A stretch of DNA of 64,000 nt from the NCBI GenBank assembly GCA_013399695.1, contig VXAU01000188.1:63088-127087 (forward strand), given 5' to 3'. Of the stretch, positions 34,401 to 47,500 are shown one piece after another. The stretch is from Formicarius rufipectus. Its lineage: Eukaryota; Chordata; Aves; Passeriformes; Formicariidae. How positions within the stretch are numbered: position 1 is the first letter of the stretch; each line of letters opens with the position of its first letter. The notes beneath the pieces were generated by a model. The model ran no database searches, was not told where the DNA came from, and saw only the letters and a program-made list of their open reading frames with translations. The position numbers were made by a program, and so were the translations under genes.

Positions 34401-37400
34401 GGTGCAGTTCCTTCTGTTGCCTTCAGGAAATGTCCTGTTGTAGGGAAGGGGGGTGGGAGACAGAGGAAGGAAGACGCTCTTGTAAGTATTTCTTTTAATG
34501 AAATATAATTTTAATCATTGAAAAGGCAATTTGGAAGTGAATTAGGGGGAACAATTAGTGTTTTCAGTTTTCTTTTTTTCATCTTGCATTTCCTTAGAAG
34601 AGTGGAGTTGACAAAGGGTGTCATCACCACTCGGGGCAGGAGCAAAAAGAGGTGAGGATAATGTTTCTATTCGGCATCTGGAAAAGTCATGATCTCTAAA
34701 AATTGTAATTAATGTGTTACTTCAGACCAGCCAAGGGTGTAGTAGCTGTGTTCCTTGTCTTGGAGGCACGTGCAGTGGCTGTCTTCTTTTTCATTAAAAT
34801 GAGAAATTATATCTTCGCTCAAGAAAGTTTTCCAGTGAAATCGGTTAGGCACACATTTTTATAATTTGACAATAAAGAAGAAGAAAAAGGAAGTAAATGA
34901 CTTGGTGAAACATTTTGAAGCCACAATTCCCTTGTGGTGAGATATATCCAACAAGCTTTAGTTTGAAGTTTCTGCCTAGGCCTTACGCTGAAGACCATTC
35001 AGCTGTCTTTCAATATATCTCTGAAGACATGCATAATATACAGTCATAACATTTTAATGACAGAAAAAATTGTTCAATCTTACTTTCCACTTATTTACAT
35101 TCATGAAAACCAGGAATTACCTCAGTTTTGGGGAAAAAAAAAAGTGATTGAAATATCTGTCATTAAATTCCGGTTTTCATACAATAATCACATTACTCAC
35201 ATGTATATTATAAACAATAATATACATGTAAACTATAGAAATGCAATTTTTTCTTTCCTACAAATAAATGAATAATAATGATATCCTAAAAAGAGATTAT
35301 AAGCCAAATATCTTTCAACTATATGGAAAGCTTATTACTGACCTCCATGAGTCTTTAACCAAGTTCAGTTACAAGATGATGGTTCCTGGCATCATGAACA
35401 AACTATGAAGCAGAGCACAGATGCATCAGAAGTAGAGAAGATTAGTTTCAAGCATGTGAAAAAAATCACCAAATTTTCCTCTCAGCTGTTCTTACACAAT
35501 TGCTGTTAGACTGTTGAAAATACTGCAAAATTAGTGCACCACTCCTAAAACAGCCATTTAAAACTGCTGAAAAAAAGAAAACTCAGATTATAAGAATAAT
35601 AATGTTAACAAATGTACATTTTCATCTCATCCACCTAGGGGCATGTCCAAAGTATGCACTAATTGGCACTCAAGTAGTCTACTCCCTTCAGCATCTGAAA
35701 TAATCAATGGATCTACCACTTTTTCTTCTCTTAGCCAAGCTCAGTGCATTCACTATGCTAAGAGGCATAGTGAAGATCAATTACCCTGTTCTTATTCTTG
35801 TATATAATCGTATAATTTAGTGTTCATTATTAAGTACTGCTTAAAAATACCATTGGATATATGGTATGTCACAAATAAAAAGTTTTTATTTACTAGTAAC
35901 ACTAGTAGCAGACTTTTACAAAACTAACTTTTGTTATTCCCCACAAACAAAGTCTTATTTTACAAAAAAGCAAGTTTGTTTATTAATTTTACTCTCAGCA
36001 TTTAATCATGCAACAGAATTATGAAAATTCATAAAATCGAAAATTAATGTAAAGGTTATCAGGCTATCAGAAGAAAAAGGGACCTTTGATGCTGGAAATC
36101 ATTGGAGAGTACTCCAACTCTGCAAAGATATATTATGCAGTGCTTTACTCAAGACATTATAATGCTAAGTGTGCAAAGAGGTTAAAAATTGAGAAGGCGC
36201 TTATGAATGTACCTATCCATATAAATCTTTTATATAATTGTAAAACTATTGAAGTGAAGCACACTGGTGAAGAGGACTACATTTCATTTTCCAAAACAAA
36301 AATTAATTTAAAATAAGAAATATAGTGTTTTATTAAATATACTGAATATTGTTGTGTCATTTTATCAGTCTCCAGCAGAAAACTTACTTCACAGGAGAAA
36401 AGAGGATTTTCATGATTTTATCACAGCCACAACATCCTCAAGAAGCAAATAAAGAATAGGACTTTATTATATATCAGATATAGACTTTGTTTGCTTGATA
36501 ATTGCTTCCTTTTATTTCTCACATTCTCACTCAAAGTAGAACAAACCATTTTTTGTAAAACACAAAATTCAAGTAACATTATCTGATAGTCACTTGAGGT
36601 CAATGTTTTTCTCCACACCAGTTTATTTCCAGTGGCTTCCCATTGCTTACTCAAGCAGCAGAGGTAAAATACATGCTTTTGTTTCTGCACTGGCCCCATT
36701 TTAGAAGAGAACATGACTGCAAAAACCTGCAAGTATTTTACTGGGGATATCTAAAAAGTTATGTATTATTGTCTGAAATTACAAATATGTCTTTTTACAT
36801 TTTCCTAATGGCAGAGGTATATGAAGAACTTTCAAAATACAATGTCAGTTTCAACACATTACATAAATAGGGATTGCATATTAATAATTATCATTGACAG
36901 TGACATCACAGCAATCAAATTATACTTATGAAATGTTAAGATAAAAAGAGCATGAGTACAGTTTTCTTAAAAATACAGGTTAGTCCTTTGAACCTCCTAT
37001 TTCATTTGTTTCAAGCCATAAAATCAGAGTTCAGTATTTCAGATTTTGTCAAACCCTTTTTGACTTTCAATAGCTATGTGGAGTTTAGAAAACAAAGCAA
37101 GTGTGAATGGAAGTACTCAACAACAAAATATTCTTAGGAAGAAAGAATAGCCAAAAATATTTTTTCATTTAGAAACATTCAGATGACTTATTTGTGGAAA
37201 ATACAGCAAATAAAAGAACTAACTTGAACAATTATCTTAGCTCTTAAGAAACAGCACTTCAATTTTTTTTCTTACGATTTTTGAAGTGTGAATGACCTTC
37301 TTGAAGGACAATATGAAAATCACGAATGAAGTGTCTGGAATAAAACTAAAACCAGCGCATCTTACAGTACCAAGGACTCCTGACCTAATCTTTAATCTTT

Positions 37401-38054
37401 TACACAAAATGAACCTGATCTTCAGCTTACTGCTATGAATAATTCACACATTCTTTAATTCTTTGTATGGAAAGAAAGTTTTCTTTCAGGAATTATTCCA
37501 GCATGTAAGAATTGGTGAACTCAATGATACGGTAATCAAGTCCTTTCAAAACTGCACTCAAAACTTCCTTTAACCAACAAATTAGGTCAATCTCTCCATG
37601 TCAGAATGACATCAGTAAAGTAAGTTATTTCCTGATTGAAGTTTCAGGTCAAAAATAAAACCCATTCAACCAAGGCCGTGACAACAGGAGTAACCAGCCT
37701 CAGGTCATGGAAACTGTTACTTTGCTGACCACTTTCATTATGCATTTATGCTGCACCATATCACTGAGCCTTCCTTGGTACTGAATATATGACAAAGGTC
37801 CATTTGATTTACTCCAAGAGGTCTCTTCCAATCCATCTTTTCTCAAGACTCTGCCATTTTTCTTGGTTCAATCACATTTCCCATGCTTGCATACAGCTTG
37901 TTTCATTGACAACATTGCTTATGTTGAGCTCATTAAACTATTTTTCCTCTAAAATTGATACACAAGAAAATTTTCAAAGTTTTAGCTTGCCTTTAACATC
38001 AGTTGTTACATTGCCACAGGTTCTAGAAATAAAAATGATCGCCTAGTAAGACTG
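34401..38054. other. Gene-free unique sequence
   Basis: No recognised coding sequence or interspersed repeat. Open frames at 36421-36732 (-) and 36643-36870 (+) overlap and lack features. 34441-34474 is purine-rich but has only three separable G3 tracts, so it is not a standard quadruplex motif. Confidence 0.5.
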
Positions 38055-38250
38055 GGGTTTGATTTGTTTTGGTTTTGGTTTTTATTTTTGTTTTGTTTTT
38101 TGTTTTTTTGGTTTTTTTTGTTTGTTTTGTTTTGTGTTTTTGGTTGTTTTTTGTTCATTTGTTTGTTTTTGTTTTGTTTGGTTTTGGTTTTGGTTTTTGG
38201 TTTGGTTTTTGGTTTGTTGGTTTTTTGGAGGGTTTTTTGTTTTGTTTTTA
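38055..38250 (+). repeat. GT-rich low-complexity tract
   Basis: About 195 bp of nearly pure G and T: TTTTG, TTTG and GGTTTT units. The block 38180-38220 carries GG tracts spaced by 3-5 T (GGTTTTGGTTTTGG...), compatible with two-tier G-quadruplexes. It is the complement-type counterpart of the AC-rich tracts at 18137, 42711 and 48968. Open frames rich in Phe, Val, Leu, Cys and Trp across it are artefacts. Confidence 0.9.
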
Positions 38251-38778
38251 AATGTACAATCACTTTAGTCTCTGGCTACCTTTCTCCTATTTGTTTGTGC
38301 TGACTTCGAAGGAAGCTATAGAAGACAGTGTTAAACTCCCAAAAACACCAGCAGGATCATCAATGTCATTCATAGTATATGGATTGCACCTACTTATAGA
38401 GCTACTGAGAGAAGCTGGCTGTCAGCATTAGGATACATAGTGGCCCCATTCACTACCTAGACTCTTTTTATTATGTTGCCTGTGATACTTCCTGTGAAGC
38501 CAATGAATTAAGGAATGGGTAGAAGACAGTATGTAGGCTATTATGCTGAGAAAGAGCTGAAAAAGTTTTTTTTGGCCTTACTCAGAGTCTGGGTACTGTC
38601 TAGGAATGTAACCGGATGGTGGAAAGATAAAGGAATTGTCATTGGTACAGAGCATCCCACTCAGATTCAATCAACTCTCCTTATATGTGATTTTCTTGGG
38701 TCTTGGTTTCCCCAACAGTTGGTGTCTGTGCCTTCAGAGTCGTCTAGCCAAAGGAACAGCAGCAGAATTTAGGCACCT
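38251..38778. other. Gene-free unique sequence
   Basis: About 530 bp with no recognised feature. An 85-codon open frame (38515-38772) ends just before the CR1 copy and has no recognisable product. Confidence 0.45.
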
Positions 38779-39088
38779 AATCACAGAATGGTTTGGGTTG
38801 GAAGGGACTTAAAAGTTCATCTACTTCCAAAACCCTGCCATAGGCAGGGACAGTTTCCACTAGACCAAGCTGCTCAGAGCTCCATCCAACCTGGCCTTGA
38901 ACACTTCCGGGGATGGAGCATCCACAGCATACACAACTTCTCTGAACAACCTGTTCCAGTGACTCACCACTCTCACAGTAAAGAGTTTCTGTTGTCTAAT
39001 CTTACTCTCTTTCACTTTGAAGCCATTCCCTCTTGGCCTGTTCTTGTCTCTATCCATCTCTATTGTAGGCTCCCTTCAGGTACAGGTA
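38779..39088 (-). mobile_element. CR1 retrotransposon 3' end fragment, reverse orientation
   Basis: About 310 bp reading on the minus strand as the end of CR1 ORF2 plus 3' UTR. On the plus strand it begins aatcacagaatggtttgggt and tggaagggactta, then the typical tccatccaacctggccttga and ttcactttgaagccattccc blocks, and ends near cccttcaggtac. It belongs to a different CR1 subgroup from the copies at 26.7 and 55.3 kb. The minus-strand frame (38860-39057) still shows the conserved C-terminal ORF2 pattern but is only a remnant. Confidence 0.92.
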
Positions 39089-39712
39089 CCTAAAATTTGG
39101 TACCTGAATATTTAGTACATCAATTAGACTGGGGGAATTAAGATTTCTAAACACTTAAATTCCTGTCTCATTTTAAGATATGAATATGTATAAACAGGAT
39201 TCATCTGCACCTCAAGATTTAATCAAAAAAATTATTTAAGTCTTGTACAATAATGAAAAAAAAAATCCACTGTATTTCACTGAGGGAAAAGCTTCTTCTC
39301 TCCCCTCCCCATGTGTGTATTCATTTTGAATGTAAACAAACAAAAATCTATGGCACAGGACCTCAGCAGATCTCTTCTTCCTAATTTAACACAACAATTC
39401 TCTTATCAGACGTGAAGTCCCCTTCTGACATGGCTTAGGGATCCTTCATTTTTCTATCTCCTATTTCTGATTTATTTCTTTCCAAAAATACGCTGTAAAG
39501 TCTGTATTCATAACAACTTTAACTATCGCTCTCTCTCTATACAGGTTTTACTCTAAGGAAATGAACATACCCTTCATGGAGAAATAGAAATCTCTACCAC
39601 CCCTTTGGATTCCAAACCCAGAAACATTCTACTGAATTCCTCTATGTTATGGATCTACTTCCAGATGGGTATTTTACATCTCGGTTTCAAACTGCTGCAA
39701 TGTTTTCTAGTA

Positions 39713-39724
39713 CCAGCAGAGGGC
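39713..39724 (+). promoter_or_regulatory. Putative CTCF core motif
   Basis: CCAGCAGAGGGC fits the published CTCF core pattern CCASYAGRKGGC at every position. Whether it is bound cannot be judged from sequence alone. Confidence 0.35.
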
Positions 39725-41083
39725 AATGTAATAAAGCCATTTCTAAAGGCTTTTCTAGGCTCTTTGCTGTGCAAGCTCCCCCAGTGTCCCTCAGGATTTG
39801 TTCTTGTTGTGGCCTTGGGTCCTTATTCCAAATGTTTGAATACGAAAACTGTTATTGATCTCAGAAAGGTTCACACTGTTTATTTATCACTGACTGCCCA
39901 AAATACATAGGTACATTCTCAATGCCTGAAAATTTCTCTCTGGAAAATCAAGAAAAAAACCTTTCTCACTACCATTTTTTCTGTCCCTCATCTCAGTGTA
40001 AATGTGGTTACAGTATGCCTCACATCCATAAAAAATCTACACATTAATAAGTCACTTTAAAAAGAGTCTCAGAAGTACCTCTCAAAATGGATTAATGGGC
40101 AAATTGGAAGCAAATCAATTGAAAGTACATGATAAATGTAATTTAATTCATTCTATGGCTTTGCTGTTCACACACATTCATCTATGCAGGCAGACACTTG
40201 CATACATATGAAATGAAACCTTGCTTTCAAAGTGTAACTGCAGGGAAACCTGCACGGAGAACTAACAGTAAAGCATCATTTTACAGTACACAAGTTTATG
40301 TGTCACAAGAGATCATGCACTGCTTGTAAAGATTATCCAAATGATAAGGCTCTGTGGTTTTATTTACTGAATTCTAGATGCATTCAGACACTTAGGAGTT
40401 CTTAGAAAGATAACCAAAGCTCTAAGACAAGAACAGAACAGCCATCTGTCAGATTTCATAAAATCTCATAATACAGTAAACTGTATTAGAGTTTCATAAT
40501 TCATGAAGGAGCAATATCCCCTACTGAGCATTATAACCAGTCAAGATAACACCAAAACCAGCTGGTAAGTCTGTCAGTGGGATTTCCCTGTCCTCAAGTG
40601 TAAGCAGACAAAAGTATTAAAGTTTTAGTATATTCAAAGTATGATTGGCACACTGTCACAAAAAGAAAGCCAGGTAAACTGATTGTGAAACAGTAGCTTT
40701 ATTTATTTCTGGTCTAATTTGTAAAAAGACTTGCATGTGTATGAAAACAACAAACACAAAGTGATACATAGTTACCATAAATGTAAAAGGAATAATCTTA
40801 TGTCAAAAGTACTTTATTGCAGACTTTAAAAAAAAAAAAATAAAAAAATTGAGTCTTCTCCTTGTTTTTATGGCAAAGTATTAGATATTTACAGTTCACT
40901 ATGTATAAAATGGTAACAATATTTTCTGTACTCTTGATTGTTGATTATTTTGGCACAAGAGGAGACTGCAAGTTCTGCCATGAGTCAAACATTCACAATA
41001 AATTCACTCCCTCACCTGCACATTGTGCAGAGAAAGAAGTAGCTTATGTTTTCTTAATATATCTAAAGATATGTATACACAAT

Positions 41084-41107
41084 TATATATATATATATAT
41101 ATATATA
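41084..41107 (+). repeat. (TA)12 microsatellite
   Basis: 24 bp of uninterrupted TA. Confidence 0.95.
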
Positions 41108-42319
41108 GTAACCAATACAATTCAGAGCTTAGCTGAGTTTTCAACGATATTGTAATATAACCAGTAAACAGTAAAATACATCAAGAAACTAATATTTTCA
41201 GAATTTGGAAGAACTATTTGCACAAAATGTTCTTATTTTCTAGTAGACAGCAAAAATGTGAGGGCAAGTGTCCTTACTGATATGACACAGGACACACAAA
41301 ACCATAGAGGAAACTGTATTCTCTGTCTCTGCATTTCCAATTCATTTCCTCATCAGACTCAGGAGAAAAGCTTATGAAGAGAAGACTGATATCACCTGTT
41401 TCTATTTCTCTCCTTTACAGCTCACAGAATTTAACCTCCACTTGCAACTAGAAAATGGCTTCTTTATTTTCATGGAAATAGCTATTATAGAAGCAATAGT
41501 TTCTTTCATACCCCTTTTATACATAGGATTCTACTGACTATTGTTCGCAAGAAGAATCCAGAAAGGAATAGATGACTTGGTACATCAGAGGTTCATAGTG
41601 GAGAAAAAAAATTGCCTTCCTTTTACTGGAGAGTGACTGACAGGAAGATAAAATTACCAAAATGCTTATCAAAGTACCTCTATAAGCAGTAGAAGTAATG
41701 GTGCCTGTGAGTTTAAAAGTTTTTGTCATTTGAGAAACAGTGAAGCCCAGGAGGGAATGATTTGGAGGTTTTTAAAGGTGTAGCAGGTTAAACAAATGTC
41801 CGAGAGGGAAAAAAAATTTAAGAAGATTCCAAAAAAACACCAAACATTTATTTAAATCATCCTGCTTTGGGACAAGAAGATGGACTTGATCTATAAAGAT
41901 CAAGTTTTATATTTCTCTAATTACCATAGATCTGTGTCTTCCAGTTGGATTCTTCTTTGATAAGATGATAATTGAATAAAAGGATCTATTTTACTCCTGT
42001 TGCTGGGATTCTCACCATTTTTTTCCATTCACACAGAAAGTTATTTTAGTATATGCAGGAACTGAGACCATAGCTTGGCCCAAATTAGGGCATGTTGTTA
42101 ATGAACCCTTTGGAAACTCAGTATACTTCAGAGCACTACTCTTTTTACATACAACTATTGTCAGTCAGCAGAGACTCACATTTTTAAGAGTCATTCCTTT
42201 TGGAAACAGGACCAATTATTTTCTTAGACAAAATAATTTAGATTTCAATTGCGTTGACCATTTTGTTTCTAATGTTTAATCTATGCTATCAGAGGCACTA
42301 AAACTACTGTTAGATGCAT

Positions 42320-42490
42320 ATATACAGGCATCACACAGGGATGATTAATGACGACTGCTAATATGGCATTGCCAAAATTCCATTTTCCTGTGCAGTGCAG
42401 CAGTAAAAAGATGATATATTGCAAGCAGTTCAGAGAATGCCATCTAAATTAATTACAACTTTGGAGGGACTGAGTCATCAAGCAAACTTG
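42320..42490. promoter_or_regulatory. Candidate conserved non-coding element (motif-based)
   Basis: Unique sequence with GATTAATGA near 42342, TTAATTA near 42449, and a perfect AP-1 site TGAGTCA at 42471-42477. No reading frame is present. This is suggestive only. Confidence 0.2.
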
Positions 42491-42710
42491 AAATAATTAA
42501 ATGCGTACAGCTTTGCCTAAACAAGACCTACTACGTGAGGATAAATGAACAATCAAACATATATAAATATTTTAACATCAATAAAGTGATCTCAATTAAA
42601 AAGACAATGTTTGTATATCTTAACCATATTATGGCATCATAGGTCATAACATTTGATTAAAGTGAGAACTGGTTACAGCCTAATGGGTAGAACTATACAG
42701 AAATGGACTG

Positions 42711-42831
42711 AAAAACAAAACAAAACAAAACAAAACAAAACAAAACAAAACAAAACAAAACAAAACAAACAAACAAACAAACAAAAAAAAACAACCAACC
42801 AACCAAACAAAAACAAAAAAAAAATAAAAAA
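42711..42831 (+). repeat. (AAAAC)n / (AAAC)n microsatellite and AC-rich tail
   Basis: About 11 near-perfect AAAAC units (42711-42767), then (AAAC)n, (AACC)n and A-rich sequence. Phase and unit length change in order (5, then 4, then mixed), typical of replication slippage. Open frames over it are artefacts. Confidence 0.95.
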
Positions 42832-44534
42832 GGACAACAGTCTGTCATTAACAAAGTGGTATGGTAGTGTTGTTCTGATTGGTAGGAACTTGGAGCTGTT
42901 CAGCATCAATGGTCACACAGCACCAGCCCCTGCGTGCTAAAAACAGTGATTCTGGCTGAATTTCAGAAGCATTAAACAACACTTTCCCCATTTCCCCAGA
43001 AAGCAGCAGGGAGTATGCTTAGAAAGTCCACCCTGTTTTGAACATTTTAAAAACTACTTTGCATAACAAGGCAGAAAATTCATGAGCAATTCAGTGTGGG
43101 CAAGGACAAAACTAAAAATGTCACTCAACCTGGATGCCAAAAATACTCCCAAAGCCCCAAACCTTAAAGAACTAGTGAAAGGCCAAAATACTCTTTTTTT
43201 TCTCCAGATAAAAACACAGTGCCAAACTCAGACATCTGAAAGACCATGAAAACATCCTTGCTATTACATTCAATAATTTGTTTATTTCTGATATAATGTT
43301 TCACATATTCATTGCAACAGTTTAGTTTTTATTTATCAGCCTTAAAATGTCATATATTTGTATAATGAACTAATATGCTATTTTACATCTGAAAAAAGGC
43401 ATTGACAATAATGGTAAGAACTAAATATACACCCAAATACATCCTTCTGGTACCATGGGAAACCATCCATCAACATTCAAGGCAATTGAATGTTTATCTG
43501 ATTTGCTGCTTCATTGCAGAAGAACTTTTTTCTCCTTGTTCAGACACAAAGTCTTTTTTACTCATACTCATTTAAGTGATCCAGAAAATATAATTCTGTT
43601 TTTCACTCCCCAAATGGCCTACAAAACTAGTGATTCTATTTCATCAAATCCATTTAATTTAGAGCAGTAGATTATATATAGTTTCTGGTTAATTTCATCA
43701 TTGCATTTGATTTCCATATATTTTCATCATAGAGGAGAATAATTTCATCATTCCTTCATGTTCTATCTAATTAATGCAACTTGCTAAAGTTTTATGGTTT
43801 GTGGTTTTTCACATAAAAAATACATTTTTCTTTTGAGAAGTGGTTTACTCTTAGTGTTATAAGGATACACAGAAATAAGAATACTACTATAGTTTTAAAT
43901 GGAAACTTGCATTGTATTTTGAGTATTAGAGTTGTAAAACTTGACTGCCTAATTACAGAGGTATGCAGCGGCATTAAAATAGTCAGGAATGTTATATGAA
44001 CTTATTTTAAAGCATAAACAGTATAACTGCAGTTGTTTAAAGCAGTATCAAGATATTGAGGTGTCCAGATAGAGATATCCTTGTTCCAATATATCCCTCA
44101 TTGTTCATAATTGTTAAAGCACTATCTGGACAGACAATAAACTCTGAGTTCCATATATGCATATATATACATATATAGGATGTCATATTTTGCTGACAGC
44201 TTGAGTTTCAAATTAAAAATCATAAATATCAGTAGCTTTTGTTTTAAAATGATTCTTTAAAATGGCTAGAATCAGGTACCTTTTAAAGAGTATTCAACCA
44301 TCTCCAAAAATAATAAAGCTTTGTTTCCCTCTTGAAAAATTTTGCTGTTTCTAGATAGTAGTTTATGCTGTGACTTTTCCTTCTGCATCAATTATTCACT
44401 GGAATAAAAGAATCTAACAGAGAGAAGAAAATAATCCACCTCAGAGTATTCTCCCACCATCTTGTCATTCATAGAAGTGCTGTCAAATCACCTTCACTAA
44501 AGTACTGAGTTGAACGGCAAAAGTGTCATTCTTT
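42832..44534. other. Gene-free unique sequence
   Basis: No recognised gene. An AT-alternating stretch lies at about 44154-44178 (atatgcatatatatacatat). Confidence 0.5.
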
Positions 44535-44588
44535 TTTTTTTTTTTTNNNNNNNNNNNNNNNNNNNNNNNNNNNNNNNNNNNNNNNNNN
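44532..44588. other. Poly-T run ending in an assembly gap
   Basis: T15 at 44532-44546 runs into 42 Ns (44547-44588). Sequence on the far side resumes as normal unique DNA. The true length and content of the gap are unknown. Confidence 0.98.
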
Positions 44589-47500
44589 CTTGACCTGAGA
44601 TTAGAATGGGGCAATCACTGAGGGTTCATCCATAGATAATTCATCTCACAGGACTCGGCTAAGTACATGATTTTTCCTTTCCATTTCTGAAGAATAGCAT
44701 GTTTGTTGAGATCATTGTCCTTGTGACGGTTACATGACTAAAGCCGATAATACCATACATATAAATAGTAACAATAGTGCTATGGCAGTAATTCTTTTAA
44801 ACATCCAAAACAGGGAGAACTAGGCCAGGGCAGGCAAAGAGAAAATTGCTCTTAAAGATTAAGGCTATAGTATGTCATTTTTCTGATGTGTTTCAAAATG
44901 GACAGTTAATAAACTCTCTCTCACAAAGGCCAGAAAAAGATTAGGAAGACAGAAAATCTGAGAAAGAACAACTGCTGACAGTATAAAATCATTCAGAATG
45001 TCCAAGACAAGACAATATTTTATGAAACACTTTGAGACGATATCATGGTATAAATTGGAGAAATGACATTAAATAAAATATAGAACAGACAAGTACAAGG
45101 CAAGGAACACTTGCAGAACTATTTCAACACATTAAATTAGATTAAGGAATTGCCTGTGGCACCTGGAACAAAATTATACTTTCATAACAATCAATGAGTG
45201 CTACCTACCAAGTAAAAACAGAATTCCACTAAACAGTCAAATTAATATCTGAGTTATAATTCTGTAAATGTAAAGTAATTCATATAACCCAGATAACCCC
45301 AATTATTGTGATTACATATCTATAACTGAGCAGTAACTGACCATAAGTATTCATTTAGCAATGATAGCTTATAGAAGATATCTCCCAACAGACAGTAAGA
45401 GTTATATAATAAAGTGATTAAGATGTTACTGAGTAGGGATTACATAATGACATGAATGCACCAGTTTAATTCATTTCATGGGCCAAATCCATTAATTACT
45501 GTAACTGAAAAGAAAAATACACAGGACATGAATTTATTTATGAGTTTAGCTGTTGTTTTTTGAATTGCAGTAACATGGTTATTGCTATCATTCTTCAAGA
45601 GGCTTGTTGGCAAATACATTAGTTCGGACAATCAAATTGACAGAGGGCAGAGAGAAGGAAATCTTTGCACCCAAAAATAACTTTCTTAGCTCTCCACTCA
45701 CTACCAATAGTCAAATATATTTTTCTGCCTTATTAAGTGTTTCTCATTTGATTTCCATTCTTCTTTTCTGCTCTAGGTAGGAAAACTCATAAGTGGATTC
45801 CAGACATTACATTCTAGTAACTCTGTCATGCAGCCATTTACCGTTTCCCAAGCTGCATTGGCATTAAAACTCTACTCTTATTTCTGTGGCAGAGACTATA
45901 ACAAGAATAGGACTGGTAAACCAGGGTAGTGGTTGTGGTGATTTTAGTGAGGGGAAAAAAAAAAAAAAGGCAATTTTTCCCTGTTCTTATACTCTAAAGG
46001 TTACACTTGTGCTCCTGCAAAGAAATCAAGAAATCAGTGATGTTGGTAAGAAGTAGAAATGCCTCAGAATTTTAATTTATAAAGATATCAGACTTCTCTT
46101 GAACATATATACAAACGCAATCAAACTGATTTTTAACTAACATACTTTATCAGAATTCACATACAGTCAAAGTGTTAGTTAAACTTTTCCCAATGAAAAT
46201 TCAAATCGAAGCATCATCTGTGAAACTGTTGCAATTGAGAAGAAACAGGTTGGGTATTTTTCCTCCAGTGCAATTTTCTGCATTAATGGAGAAGCACACA
46301 TTAAAAGCTGGTTCATAGGATTCCAATATTCTTTGTAATACTTATAAAAGTTGATGTGATATTTCTTATATCTTTTGTTCCAACTTTAACAGAAATTATT
46401 TTCAGCCAAAAAAGTAATTGGATATTATCTCTATCCTGTGGCTTTTCACTTGGACTAATGGACTGAGACAACACACTAACAAAAATCAACTTGTAAGAAA
46501 ATTAAAGGAGGATGTGTGATAAACAGCTTTGTTACAAGTTGGACCAGCTCATGTAGCACAGAATTTTCCCTTTTCTAATGAACAATAAATGATCACTTTC
46601 ACTGAACACAACTGATTTCCTTAGTGGTTCTTGCTCATTTTTTTCAGTTTATAGAACTTCATACACTGCAGTTCCTCACTTGAAACCTAGCATTGAATCA
46701 AATCCAGCATGACAGGATAAGTGCTTTCTAAATTTAAGAAACAGATCATGAACATTTGAATTACCGGCAAAGCAGTTTCATTCATTTATTGTAAAGTTAG
46801 GAACATCCATTCTCCATCAGGTAATTAGCAGTATGATTATCACAGAGATGTCAGCTACACGTTAAAAAGGCAACCACTCCTGCAGGTATCTACCGTAGAC
46901 TGTGAGCCTCATGAAATGTGAGATGTACTGAAACATTAAGAAAACATAAAATTCAGTGAACAACTTATAAGTAGGTACTGCAGTGGGAATTTTTAGCATC
47001 CTTCTGATGGAATTCTTAGAAAGTTTCAAAACAGCAGGAGTCAGAGAATCAAACTCTACAGTATGGAGAAGATCATGATGCTTTTAAACCCTACGTTCTG
47101 AAGTAGGACGCCTACAGCACTGGTTTTGTGCATGCAATTCTCACTTATGCTTGAATTTAGGTGGGATACGTGATTTAAAAGCTGTTCTCCCTAGGAGCCT
47201 GTGTAGCACATCCCTTAAGAAGCAGTTAATGTATCATCTAAAAAGGTATTTGAGCTTCTGTTTTCCCATTTATGTGCATTTTGACCATGACTGATTAGAT
47301 GATGGATATTAGTATAGTCTGAAGTTTAGATACACAAGATCATAACATAAGATTATCATCAGAAGACATTCCAGAGTCTTCTCCACTTTTGCCGAAGTCT
47401 TAGGTAGAGAGTCTGTAAGTAAAGCCTACAGAGTTACTAAAATACATGGAAATCTGGGAATAAATTTGGCTAGTTTTCAAGTGATGACATAAGATTAGGT

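Larger units (their letters stand above)
39089..42710. other. Gene-free unique sequence
   Basis: No recognised gene. Contains a CTCF-like motif (39713), a (TA)12 microsatellite (41084), an A12 run with an A-rich tail near 40829-40849, and a motif-rich candidate element (42320-42490). Open frames at 39605-39910 and 40862-41155 show no recognisable product. Confidence 0.5.

Noticed and set aside
34441..34474. Possible G-quadruplex gggaaggggggtggg
   Set aside because: Only three separable G3 tracts are present.
38006..38303. Several overlapping hydrophobic frames resembling membrane proteins
   Set aside because: These are translation artefacts of the GT-rich tract. No start context or conserved pattern is present.
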